From positions 1,426,001 to 1,490,000 of the forward strand of contig NZ_CP132204.1 in assembly GCF_030718995.1 (NCBI RefSeq): DNA of 64,000 nt, written 5' to 3'. The notes beneath the pieces are model-generated. The model saw only the letters and a program-made list of their open reading frames with translations. It was not told the DNA's origin and ran no database searches. The stretch comes from Arthrobacter oryzae. GTDB taxonomy: Bacteria > Actinomycetota > Actinomycetes > Actinomycetales > Micrococcaceae. A program made the translations under genes and the position numbers. How positions within the stretch are numbered: the stretch's first letter is position 1; every line of letters begins with the position of its first letter. Positions 38,311 to 46,385 of this stretch are shown one piece after another.

Positions 38311-38790
38311 TCAGGACTCCCGCAGGATCCAGTGGTCGGCATCCAGGCGGCCCACGATTTTCTCCCCGATGCGGGCCAGGTCGGCGACGTCACGATCGGT
38401 CAGGGCATCGAGGAACAGCGACCGGACGGCTTCCACGTGACCGGGTGCCAGCTCCACGATGGTGGCCATGCCGGCGTCGGTCAGGTGGGCGGTTGTCACG
38501 CGTGCGTCGCGCGGATGGGGACGGCGTTCCACCCACCCGCGGTTCTGCAGCTTGGTGACCACGTGGGACAACCGCGACAGCGATGCGCTGGTCCGGGCGG
38601 CGAGCTCGCTCATCGGCAGGAAGCGGCCTTCCGCTTCAGAGAGCATGGCGAGTACGTTGTAGTCGAAGAGGGAAAGCTTGCCCGCCGCGTGCATCTTTGT
38701 GTCCAGCGCCGCCGGCAGCAAGGTGTTAATGCTCAGCTGGGCAAGCCAGGCGCGGCGCTCATCGGCGTTAAGCCAGCGGGGTTCGGTCAT
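38311..38790 (-). CDS. MarR-family regulator
   Basis: 159 residues. The winged helix is clear: LSLFDYNVLAMLSEAEGRFLPMSELAARTSASLSRLSHVVTKLQNRGWVERRPHPRDARVTTAHLTDAG. It is divergent from the reductase gene at 38857, with 66 bases between the starts, and is therefore the likely regulator of that gene and of itself. Confidence 0.9.
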   Translation of the reverse strand: MTEPRWLNADERRAWLAQLSINTLLPAALDTKMHAAGKLSLFDYNVLAMLSEAEGRFLPMSELAARTSASLSRLSHVVTKLQNRGWVERRPHPRDARVTTAHLTDAGMATIVELAPGHVEAVRSLFLDALTDRDVADLARIGEKIVGRLDADHWILRES

Positions 38791-38814
38791 GGATACATCC
38801 TAGGAGAAAAAATC

Positions 38815-38828
38815 ATTGACAGTTCAAG
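38815..38828. promoter_or_regulatory. Possible MarR operator
   Basis: ATTGACAGTTCAAG contains TTGA-N4-TCAA, a small inverted repeat of the kind MarR proteins bind, in the centre of the divergent intergenic region. Short, so tentative. Confidence 0.35.
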
Positions 38829-38856
38829 CCCCGGCTGTCCGATGGAAGGAAGCGTC

Positions 38857-39489
38857 ATGACGGACATCACGATCATTGGCACCGGCAACATGGCGGCCGG
38901 CATCGCCGCCCGGGCTGCCAGCGCGGGCCGCAGCATCCAGATCCTCAGCCGCGATGCCGTGGCTGCCTCCGCCCTGGCCTCCGCAACGAACGCCTCCGTC
39001 GGAACCACCGGGAAGGACATCGAAGGCAGCATCGTTATCCTGGCCACCTTTTTCGACGTGTCCAAGGAAATCGCCAGCCGTTACGGCACAACACTGGACG
39101 GTAAAACGATCGTGGACATCTCCAACCCCGTGAACACGGACACTTATGACTCCCTGACCGTGCCCGCCGGAAGCTCCGCGGCCGAGGAAATCCAGGCGCT
39201 GGTTCCCGGCGCGAACGTGGTCAAGGGCTTCAACACGGTCTTCGCCGCCACGCTGGCTGCCGGAGAAGTTGCCGGGCAGACCCTGGATGTCTTGCTGGCC
39301 GGCGATTCCGACGAGGCCAAGGCGGCCGTGGCCAGCTTCATCAATGATTCCGGGTTACGCGCCGTCGACGTCGGGCCGCTGCGCCGCGCGCGGGAGCTGG
39401 AAGCCTTCCAGCTGCTGGTGGTGGGGTTGCAGCTCAGCGACGCCCACCCGGAGTACAACTGGAACAGCGCGCTCAAGCTGCTTCCTTAG
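38857..39489 (+). CDS. NADPH-dependent F420-reductase-like oxidoreductase
   Basis: 210 residues. Dinucleotide-binding start TIIGTGNMAAGIAARAASAG, then VDISNPVNTDTYDS, VVKGFNTVFAATL, DVLLAGDSDEAKAAV and VDVGPLRRARELEA, the pattern of the NADP oxidoreductase / F420H2:NADP family. It may act on F420 or another acceptor. GGAAGGA precedes the ATG. Confidence 0.88.
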   Translation: MTDITIIGTGNMAAGIAARAASAGRSIQILSRDAVAASALASATNASVGTTGKDIEGSIVILATFFDVSKEIASRYGTTLDGKTIVDISNPVNTDTYDSLTVPAGSSAAEEIQALVPGANVVKGFNTVFAATLAAGEVAGQTLDVLLAGDSDEAKAAVASFINDSGLRAVDVGPLRRARELEAFQLLVVGLQLSDAHPEYNWNSALKLLP

Positions 39490-39551
39490 CGGCCCCGGAC
39501 CGGGTCGGGTAACGCTCGCGGGGGCGATTCGGGAACGGGTAGGCTGTCCGC

Positions 39552-39839
39552 ATGTACGTAGTCTCCCTGACCTACAAGGTCCCCGAAGAGATCGTCGATT
39601 TCCACCTCAAAGCCCACGTTGAATGGTTGCAGGACGCTTTCGACCGGGGCATCTTCATTGTGGCCGGCCGGAAAATCCCACGCACCGGCGCCCTGCTGCT
39701 CTCCAATGCGGACCGTGCCAGCCTGGACGCGTCACTGGTCAAGGACCCGTTCTACACGAACGGGGTGGCGGAGTTCGACGTCGAAGAATTCCATGCCGGC
39801 AGGGTGGCTCCGGGCTTCGAAAACCTGCTGGACAGCTAG
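39552..39839 (+). CDS. YciI-family protein
   Basis: 95 residues with the YCII-like fold: YVVSLTYKVPEEIVDFHLKAHVEWL, GRKIPRTGALLLSN, DPFYTNGVAEFDVEEFHA. The family His (HVEWL) and Asp (KDPF) positions are kept. Small, dimeric, of unproven enzymatic role. Convergent with the second SGNH hydrolase; the stops overlap by 4 bases. Confidence 0.85.
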   Translation: MYVVSLTYKVPEEIVDFHLKAHVEWLQDAFDRGIFIVAGRKIPRTGALLLSNADRASLDASLVKDPFYTNGVAEFDVEEFHAGRVAPGFENLLDS

Positions 39840-40687
39840 TTTTCCCGGGGCTCCGGCCCGGGCATCTTCTCGACGAGTTTTTTCAGTCCGCCCTTCCTGG
39901 GGACTTTGACGGGTTCGGGCCACCGGGGACTGAGACTGTCCCCCAGCGTCACACCGCGCAGTTTGCGGCCAAAAAGTGGCAGCACCCAGTCATGCAGCCA
40001 GCGGCGTTGCCGCTGTTCCCACTCCCGCAGGCTCAGTTTCGACGGCGGATCCCACTCCAGCGGGCTGATTTTGTGCGGCACGCCCAGGTGGTCCAGGACC
40101 TGGGCGGCGAGGTATTTGTGGCCGGCTTTGGACATGTGCAGCCGGTCCGAATCCCACATCCGCCGGTCGTGGAACGCATCAAAGCACCAGTAGTCCACCA
40201 GCACGGCGTTGTACTTGGCCGCGATTTCCCGGACGCGCCTGTTATAGGCGGTATTGCGCTTCCTCAGGGGCTCCAGGACAGCGGACACCTTGACATCGAA
40301 ACCGGTGAACAGCACCACCGTGGCACCCGTTCCGGCCAGCCGGGCCACGGCGGCTTCGTACTCGGCCATGAGCGCATCCACGTCGGTGCCGAAATCGAGG
40401 ATGTCGTTGCCCCCGGCGTACAAGGTCACCAGCGTGGGTTCCATCGCGAGCGCCGGTTCCAGTTGTTCGTCGATGATGTGGCGAAGCCTCTTGCTGCGGA
40501 TGGCGAGGTTTGCGTACTCCCACCCCGGTTCGGCTTTGGCCAGTCTTTCGGCCACCCGGTCAGCCCAGCCTCGCACCCCGTTGGGCAGCCGCTTGCTCCG
40601 GTCCCCCACGCCCTCGGTGAACGAATCCCCCAGGGCGACAAACCGCCGTCGCCCTTCCCGGTCCGGAAGTAAAGGAAATGAACCCAC
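39836..40687 (-). CDS. SGNH/GDSL hydrolase (paralogue 2)
   Basis: 283 residues from GTG 40687. Same blocks as paralogue 1: ALGDSFTEG, NLAIRSKRLR, GGNDIL and DRLHMSKAGH, with a longer basic C-terminus (EWEQRQRRWLHDW ... KVPRKGGLKKLVEK). The shared stretch PNGVRGWADRVAE in both shows they are recent or conserved paralogues, 1.6 kb apart. Confidence 0.87.
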   Translation of the reverse strand: MGSFPLLPDREGRRRFVALGDSFTEGVGDRSKRLPNGVRGWADRVAERLAKAEPGWEYANLAIRSKRLRHIIDEQLEPALAMEPTLVTLYAGGNDILDFGTDVDALMAEYEAAVARLAGTGATVVLFTGFDVKVSAVLEPLRKRNTAYNRRVREIAAKYNAVLVDYWCFDAFHDRRMWDSDRLHMSKAGHKYLAAQVLDHLGVPHKISPLEWDPPSKLSLREWEQRQRRWLHDWVLPLFGRKLRGVTLGDSLSPRWPEPVKVPRKGGLKKLVEKMPGPEPREN

Positions 40688-40734
40688 CCCGGCACCCTAG
40701 CCGCGAAAAGAAACGACAGGGTTAACGGCCAGCC

Positions 40735-40818
40735 ACAGGAAGTGCAAGAGCGTTTGCGATTGAGCGACAGGAAGTGCGAGAGCGTGCCAAGAAAACGCGC
40801 AGGAAGTGAGAGAGCGTT
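40735..40818 (+). repeat. Dispersed 32-bp-period intergenic repeat, locus B
   Basis: Three cores (CAGGAAGTGCAAGAGCG, CAGGAAGTGCGAGAGCG, CAGGAAGTGAGAGAGCG) spaced exactly 32 bases apart with two unrelated 15-base spacers. It lies in the 292-base gap between the second SGNH hydrolase and the siderophore-interacting protein gene. I see no gene in the rest of the gap. Confidence 0.75.
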
Positions 40819-40979
40819 GGAGTCAACCGGGAGGCCGGCGGGGAGGCATCCGGCAGCGTGCGTCTAAGCTGGGCCCACGGCGACAGGATTCCCTGGCCGA
40901 GCCTGCGAGGTTAGGGAGTCGCTGGCGAGGAACGAGCGAGCACGCAGAGGATGTCTGTGCGCCGGCTGAACTCGAGTCT

Positions 40980-42020
40980 TTAAAGCTCCGCTTTCCCCTG
41001 GCGCCAGTAGCCCATGAAGGCCACCTGCTTGCGGTCGATCCCGACGTCGCGCACCAGGTAGCGCCGCATCTCTTTGATGACTCCCGCTTCGCCGGCAATC
41101 CAGGCGTAGAACGGCATGGCTCCTGCGGGCATTCCGGGGTTTTTCGTGGCGGCAATGGCCGCGGTTTCCATCCTGGCAGGCGTTTCCCAGAGGATGTCCT
41201 GGTCCACGTCCACGTCTTCCGGTTCCGGTCCGGCCCCGCCGGACGCGGCCTTGATGCCCACCCAGCCTGGCTCGGGTACGGCGGCGCGGACGGCTTCCTG
41301 CAGCAGTTCGCCGTGCGGACGTGAGCGTCCGATCGAGGCGCCGCGTGCCAGCCAGGTGATTTCGACGTCGGCGTCCGACTTCAGGTCAAGGAAGTCGCCG
41401 GCCTCGGGGACTTCAAGGAACGCGTGCCCGCTCATATAGGCTGGAAGGCTTTCGAGGATGGCACTGATGGCGGGAACTGCCGTTTCGTCTCCTGCGAGCA
41501 GGACGCGCTGGGCCAGGCCCGGCCGCCACTCGATGCCGGAGTAGATCTCTGCAGTGACGCAGTGCGCGGCGCGGTTGTTGGGGCCGATGATCGTGAGCGC
41601 GTCTCCGGGCTTGGCGCCCAGTGCCCAGTTGGCTGCGGGACCGCCGTTGCCCGCGGCGTCGAAGTGCATCACGAAGTCCACGTCGATTTCGGGGTAGACG
41701 GCGTCGAGCCGTTCCTGCCTGACGGTGTAGGTCCGCATGGAGCCGCGGGTCGCCGGATCCATGGCCAGCCATTCCCGGTACCAGCCGGACTGCTCCATCT
41801 GGAAAACAGGCAGCGGCAGTTGGGTGCCGTCCTCGGCAAGGGACGGGATCATCAGCTTCACGCGCAGATCCAGGGTGCCGCCGTGGACGCCGAAGTCACG
41901 CAGGGAGTAGCCGCCAAAAGTGATGCGGCGGAAGTTGGGGCTCAGTTCCTGGACGGCGGTGACCGTCACGTCGAACGCCAGGGTCATGGGTTCGGTGGTG
42001 GCAATGTCGCGGGTTTTCAT
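40980..42020 (-). CDS. Siderophore-interacting protein (ferric-siderophore reductase, SIP family)
   Basis: 346 residues. FAD domain: FRRITFGGYSLRDFG, MRTYTVRQERLDAVYPEIDVDFVMH and GDALTIIGPNN. NAD(P) domain: VLLAGDETAVPAISAILESLP and AWIAGEAGVIKEMRRYL. Such enzymes release iron from imported siderophores by reduction. The ATG overlaps the stop of the ATPase gene by 4 bases; it is the last gene of the five-gene iron operon. An internal Gly/Ala/Glu insert (about 260-275) is lineage noise. Confidence 0.9.
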   Translation of the reverse strand: MKTRDIATTEPMTLAFDVTVTAVQELSPNFRRITFGGYSLRDFGVHGGTLDLRVKLMIPSLAEDGTQLPLPVFQMEQSGWYREWLAMDPATRGSMRTYTVRQERLDAVYPEIDVDFVMHFDAAGNGGPAANWALGAKPGDALTIIGPNNRAAHCVTAEIYSGIEWRPGLAQRVLLAGDETAVPAISAILESLPAYMSGHAFLEVPEAGDFLDLKSDADVEITWLARGASIGRSRPHGELLQEAVRAAVPEPGWVGIKAASGGAGPEPEDVDVDQDILWETPARMETAAIAATKNPGMPAGAMPFYAWIAGEAGVIKEMRRYLVRDVGIDRKQVAFMGYWRQGKAEL

Positions 42021-42832
42021 GAAACGAGCTCCAGTTCAGTTGCAGTGGTGTGGTGCCGGCCGAGCGGAATGATCAGCGGAGTGCCGGAAACGGGATCGGG
42101 AAGCACCCGCGATTCCAGGCCGAAGACGTCCCGGACCAGGTCCTCAGTGACCACGTCGGTGGAGGCGCCCTCGGCCACGATCCGGCCACCCTTCATGGCG
42201 ATCACGTGGTCGGCGTAGCGCACCGCGAGGTTCAGGTCGTGCAGGACGATGGCCACGGTGGTGCCCCGCTTGCGGTTGAGGTCCGTGACCAGGTCCAGGA
42301 CTTCCACCTGGTGGGCGAGGTCCAGGTACGTGGTGGGTTCGTCCAGGAGCAGCACGTCGGTCTCCTGGGCCAGCGCCATCGCGATCCAGACCCGCTGGCG
42401 CTGGCCGCCCGACAGTTCGTCCACGTTGCGCCCGGCGAGTTCCAGCGTTTCGGTGGCTTCAAGCGCGCGCTGCACTGCGGCGTCGTCGTCCGGTGACAAG
42501 CTACGGAAGAAGCCTTGGTGCGGATAGCGCCCGCGTCCCACGAGGTCGCGGACGGTGATGCCGTCCGGGGCCGTGGGATGCTGGGGCAGGAGGCCCAAGG
42601 TCCGGGCGACGTCGCGGGCGGAGCGGCTGTGGATGTCCTTGCCGTCCAGCATCACGGTGCCGGCGGCCGGCTTCAGCAGCCGGGACAGACCGCGGAGCAG
42701 GGTGGACTTGCCGCAGGCATTGGCGCCCACGATCATGGTCACCTTGCCTTCGGGAATTTCCGCATCAAGCCCGTCAACCACCGTGCGCTGGGCGTATTTG
42801 AGGGTGAGGTCCGTGGCGCGCAGAACAGCCAT
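42017..42832 (-). CDS. Iron-siderophore ABC transporter ATPase
   Basis: 271 residues. Walker A GANACGKST, Q-loop LPQHPTAPDG, signature LSGGQRQRV, Walker B VLLLDEPT, switch His in VLHDLNLAVRYAD: a complete FepC-type ATPase. ATG 42832 is preferred, with AAGGA 8 bases upstream; an ATG at 42841 would overlap the permease stop and sits too close to that site. Confidence 0.93.
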   Translation of the reverse strand: MAVLRATDLTLKYAQRTVVDGLDAEIPEGKVTMIVGANACGKSTLLRGLSRLLKPAAGTVMLDGKDIHSRSARDVARTLGLLPQHPTAPDGITVRDLVGRGRYPHQGFFRSLSPDDDAAVQRALEATETLELAGRNVDELSGGQRQRVWIAMALAQETDVLLLDEPTTYLDLAHQVEVLDLVTDLNRKRGTTVAIVLHDLNLAVRYADHVIAMKGGRIVAEGASTDVVTEDLVRDVFGLESRVLPDPVSGTPLIIPLGRHHTTATELELVS

Positions 42833-42833
42833 C

Positions 42834-43979
42834 TCAGGCATCCTTTCGGTTGGAAGTGACCAGCAGCCACAGCAGGAACGGTGCGCCCAGGGCGCCGGTG
42901 ACCACGCCGACCGGCAGGACGGTGCCGTCCAGCAGCAAGGGCGCGATGTTTGCGGCAAAGTAGTCCGCCGCCAGCACGATCAGTGCCCCGACGAAGGCCG
43001 ACGCCGGAAGGCTGGCTTTCGCGGTGAAGCGGCGGGCGATGGGACCGGCCAGGAAGGCGACGAACGCAACCGGACCTGCTGCCGCTGTCGCCACTGCCGC
43101 AAGGGCCACGGCAACCACCACAACAGCCAGACGGGTGAACCCGACCCTGATGCCCAGGCCGGCGGCGGTGTCGTCGCCCAGTTCCAGGATGCGCAGGGGG
43201 CCGGACAGCGCTGCAGCGGCCGGGACGAGGACCAGGAGTGCAAGCCCCAGCACGCCGGCGCGGTCCCAACTGGCGGAGTTGAGGGAGCCGTTGAGCCACA
43301 CCAGGGCGTCGGCAGCGGTGCGGATGTCCGCCCGCGTCATGAGGAAGCTGACCACGGCGTGGAGTGCTGCGGCGATGCCCACGCCGGCCAGGATCAGCCT
43401 GCTGCCGGCGGCGCTGCCGGTTCCACCGGACCCCAGGGCCCCGCCCCGCGAGATGCCGTAGATCAGCGCGGCGACACCCAGTGCACCGGCGAGGGCCGCA
43501 CCGGAGACCACGGCGCCGGACGCACCGAAAACAACTATGGCCGTGACGGCGGCGGCGCTGGCCCCGTAGCTGATGCCGATGACGTCGGGGCTGGCCAGCG
43601 GGTTGCGGAGCATGGTCTGGAAGAGAGCGCCGGCCAGGCCGAAGGCGGCGCCGATCATGGTGCCGATCACCGCGCGCGGAAGCTTGTTTTCCATCACGAT
43701 GAAGCTTGCGCCGGGGATTTTGGGGCCGCCGGTGAGGTGGGCGAGCAGAATCTTGAAGAAGTCCGGGATGGTCACGGTGTAACTGCCCAGCAGCACACTG
43801 ACGGCGAACAGGACCACGACGGCGAACGCCAGGACTGCGGTCCGGTTCACTGTGGTGCGGCTCAGCGTGGTGCGGTTCCGCACACCATCGCGAACGGACA
43901 GATCAGGCCCTGTTTTCGCGTTTTTGAGGGCATTATCTGCCCGTTCGCGCCCCGCGTGGGCCAGGTCAGACCTGCTCAC
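42834..43979 (-). CDS. FecCD-type iron-siderophore permease (second subunit)
   Basis: 381 residues. FecCD landmarks: IVMENKLPRAVIGTMIGAAFGLAGALFQTMLRNPLASPDVIGISYGA and GDDTAAGLGIRVGF, near GPVAFVAFLAGPIARRF. About nine or ten membrane spans after a charged 50-residue N-terminus. The GTG start overlaps the stop of the first permease gene by 4 bases (GTGA). Pairs with the preceding subunit in the inner membrane. Confidence 0.92.
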   Translation of the reverse strand: MSRSDLAHAGRERADNALKNAKTGPDLSVRDGVRNRTTLSRTTVNRTAVLAFAVVVLFAVSVLLGSYTVTIPDFFKILLAHLTGGPKIPGASFIVMENKLPRAVIGTMIGAAFGLAGALFQTMLRNPLASPDVIGISYGASAAAVTAIVVFGASGAVVSGAALAGALGVAALIYGISRGGALGSGGTGSAAGSRLILAGVGIAAALHAVVSFLMTRADIRTAADALVWLNGSLNSASWDRAGVLGLALLVLVPAAAALSGPLRILELGDDTAAGLGIRVGFTRLAVVVVAVALAAVATAAAGPVAFVAFLAGPIARRFTAKASLPASAFVGALIVLAADYFAANIAPLLLDGTVLPVGVVTGALGAPFLLWLLVTSNRKDA

Positions 43980-45067
43980 AGCCCGGCCCCCTTCCCGCGG
44001 CGGACAAGCCACACGAACACCGGAGCGCCGACGAGGGCCGTCATGATGCCTGCCGGGACTTCGCCGGGCAGGAGGACCACGCGGCCCAGGATGTCGGCGG
44101 ACAGCAGGAGCACCGGCGCCAGAACGAGGGAAAACGGCAGGATCCAGCGGTAGTCGGGTCCCGTGAGGAATCGGACGGCATGGGGAATGACGAGCCCCAC
44201 AAAGCCGATTGGCCCGGCCAGTGCCGTGGCGGAACCGCACAGCAGCACGATGCCCAGGGCGGTGATGCCGCGGACCAGGCCAACCCGCTGGCCGAGGCCG
44301 CGGGCTATGTCGTCGCCCAGTGCGAGGCTGTTGAGGATCCGGCCCGTTGCCAGCACGATGCCTGCGCCAAGAATGAGGAACGGCACCCCGGGCAGCACCA
44401 CGGACCAGTCGCGCCCGGCAATGCCGCCCACCTGCCAGAACCGGAACCGGTCCAGGGTGTCCTGGCTCGAGACCAGGATGACGTTCATCAACGAGTACAG
44501 TCCGGCACTGAGGGCGGCACCGGCGAGGGCGAGCTTCACCGGCGTCGCACCGTCCCTGCCCAGCGAGGCGACCAGGTAAACGAGGGCGGCGGCCGCCGCA
44601 GCGCCGATGAACGCGAACCAGATGTAGCCGGTCAGCGAGGAGATCCCAAAGACGTAGATTCCGGTGACCACGGCCAGCGCGGCTCCGGCGTTGACTCCCA
44701 TGATGCCGGGATCGGCCAGCGGATTGCGGGCCACGCCCTGCATGGCGGCTCCCGCCAGGCCCAGGGCCCCGCCGGCGAGCAGTCCCAGGACAGTGCGCGG
44801 GATGCGGGCGTGGACCACAGCGTGGTTGCCGTTGGCCGGATCGAACCGGGCCAGCGCCCCCCACACGGTTTCGAGGGGAAGCCCGCGGGCGCCGACGGCC
44901 AGCGATACTGCTGAAACAAGAACAAGTACGACGACGGCGGCCAGCAGCCACGCGGCACGCCTTCCGGCTGCCCGCGGGGCCTTAAGTGTCCGTTCGCGCT
45001 GGGCGGGACGGCTGGAAGGCGAGCTCAAAGCATGGCCCGGACCCGCCGCCGTCGTACTTGTTGTCAT
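43976..45067 (-). CDS. FecCD-type iron-siderophore permease (first subunit)
   Basis: 363 residues. Same landmarks as its partner: RIPRTVLGLLAGGALGLAGAAMQGVARNPLADPGIMGVNAGAAL and GDDIARGLGQRVG, near GPIGFVGLVIPHAVRFLTGPDYR, the segment that contacts the ATPase. Starts 10 bases after the binding-protein stop. Confidence 0.92.
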   Translation of the reverse strand: MTTSTTAAGPGHALSSPSSRPAQRERTLKAPRAAGRRAAWLLAAVVVLVLVSAVSLAVGARGLPLETVWGALARFDPANGNHAVVHARIPRTVLGLLAGGALGLAGAAMQGVARNPLADPGIMGVNAGAALAVVTGIYVFGISSLTGYIWFAFIGAAAAAALVYLVASLGRDGATPVKLALAGAALSAGLYSLMNVILVSSQDTLDRFRFWQVGGIAGRDWSVVLPGVPFLILGAGIVLATGRILNSLALGDDIARGLGQRVGLVRGITALGIVLLCGSATALAGPIGFVGLVIPHAVRFLTGPDYRWILPFSLVLAPVLLLSADILGRVVLLPGEVPAGIMTALVGAPVFVWLVRRGKGAGL

Positions 45068-45077
45068 CGCGGAATGC

Positions 45078-46154
45078 TTACTTCACTGCGTCCGCTGCGC
45101 TGGCAAGCTGCGGCAGGAACGTGTCCAGCGACCACGGCAGGCTCAGGGGCGATGACGCCGAGATGGACAGCGTGAGCGTGTTGTCCGAGTCGGCCACCAG
45201 GGCGCCGTTCTTGATGGCCGGGATCTGGCCGAGCAGGGGGTCGGCCTTGATGGAATCGGTGGTGGCGGCGTCAGGAACCCAGGTCACGAAGATGTCCGAT
45301 TCGAGCTCGTTGGCCTTCTCAGCGGACCACGGGATGAAGAACTCCTTGGAGCCCTTCGAGTTCTCCTCCACAACGGGAGCCAGCGTCATGCCGATCTCCG
45401 AGAGGAAGCGCGGACGGTTGTCGTTGGCCGTGTAGACGTTCACGCCGTCGCTCTTGGCGGGTTCCAGGTTGCCGTAGATGAAGCTCTTGTCTGCCAGCTG
45501 CGGGTACTTGGAGACCTTGTCCTTGATGGTGGCTTCGGTGTCGGAGACCAGTTTGGCGGCCTCCACTTCCTTGCCCAGGGCCTTGCCGATGATGCTGGTG
45601 GAATCCTGCCAGGACGTGCCGTAGGCGATTTCGGGGTGGGCGACAACCGGCGCGATTTCGCTGAGCTTCTTGTAGTCCTCTTCCGTCAGGCCGGAGTAGG
45701 CGCCCAGGATGACGTCCGGGTTGAGCTTGGCGATCTCGGTGAAGTTGATGCCGTCCGTCTCGGAGAACTGGACCGGCGCCTTCTCGGTGCCGAAGCCGGC
45801 GCCGAGCTCTTCCAGCTTGGCGTCCTTCCACGGCGTGGAGCCCTTGTCATTGCCGCCCCACTCATTCTTGGGAACGCCGACCGGAACAACGCCCAGTGCA
45901 AGCGCAACATCGTCATTGACCCAGGAAACCGTGACGACGCGCTGCGGCTGGGACTCGATGATGGTCTCGCCGAAGACGTGCTTGATGGTGACGGGGAACT
46001 GCGAGCTGGCTGACTGGCTGGCCGTTGCGGTGCCGGCGCCGGATGCTGCCGGACCGGTGGAGCAGGCGGTGAGTGAAAGGGCGGCGGCGGCCAGGACGGC
46101 CGTCGCAGTGCCTGCGGTCTTGAGCAGGGCGCGGCGTGGGAGAAGGGAAGCCAC
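45078..46154 (-). CDS. Iron-siderophore ABC transporter binding lipoprotein
   Basis: 358 residues from GTG 46154, with AAGGAG 4 bases upstream. Lipobox LTAC after an Arg-containing n-region (LLPRRALLKTAG, possibly Tat-like). FepB/CeuE-type body: PQRVVTVSWVNDDVALALGVVPVGVP, LNPDVILGAYSGLTEEDYKKL, EIAPVVAHP. Captures the ferric siderophore outside the membrane. First gene of the operon and directly behind a DtxR-type box. Confidence 0.92.
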   Translation of the reverse strand: MASLLPRRALLKTAGTATAVLAAAALSLTACSTGPAASGAGTATASQSASSQFPVTIKHVFGETIIESQPQRVVTVSWVNDDVALALGVVPVGVPKNEWGGNDKGSTPWKDAKLEELGAGFGTEKAPVQFSETDGINFTEIAKLNPDVILGAYSGLTEEDYKKLSEIAPVVAHPEIAYGTSWQDSTSIIGKALGKEVEAAKLVSDTEATIKDKVSKYPQLADKSFIYGNLEPAKSDGVNVYTANDNRPRFLSEIGMTLAPVVEENSKGSKEFFIPWSAEKANELESDIFVTWVPDAATTDSIKADPLLGQIPAIKNGALVADSDNTLTLSISASSPLSLPWSLDTFLPQLASAADAVK

Positions 46155-46186
46155 GGGACTCCTTAAGTAAGTGATGCGAACTCAAG

Positions 46187-46205
46187 TAAGGCTAGCCTAT
46201 CCTTC
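46187..46205. promoter_or_regulatory. DtxR/IdeR-type iron box
   Basis: TAAGGCTAGCCTATCCTTC agrees at 16 or more of 19 positions with the iron-regulator consensus TWAGGTTAGSCTWACCTWA. It lies 33 bases before the binding-protein start, placing it in the promoter, so iron-dependent repression of the whole uptake operon is expected. Confidence 0.75.
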
Positions 46206-46313
46206 TGTGAATTACGGAAGCTTTGCGTAACGTAATTGTCTCAATGCTCCACCGCGGGCCGGACCTGGGTCAAAAGTGAGGAGTCGCACGGCCAAATATG
46301 TGGAGTATTGGGG

Positions 46314-46355
46314 GTGAACAGTGGTTCACTCTTAAGAGAGTAAACACGCGTTCAC
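46314..46355. promoter_or_regulatory. Twin TetR-type operators in front of the MFS gene
   Basis: GTGAAC-N4-GTTCAC at 46314-46329 and GTAAAC-N4-GTTCAC at 46340-46355, centres 26 bp apart, with a small palindrome CTCTTAAGAG between. They lie 31-72 bases before the MFS start. The TetR gene is the second gene of the same operon, so autoregulation is likely. Confidence 0.65.
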
Positions 46356-46385
46356 CCCGGTGGCCGCCACACGCCAGAAGGTTCC

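Noticed and set aside
40735-40818. CRISPR array
   Set aside because: Core of about 17 bases, spacers of about 15, only three units, no cas genes nearby and nearly identical spacers at another locus.
43980-44951. Extension of the second FecCD permease frame upstream to 44951
   Set aside because: The extension overlaps the first permease gene and has no family sequence. The GTG at 43979 overlaps the previous stop by 4 bases and fits the family start.
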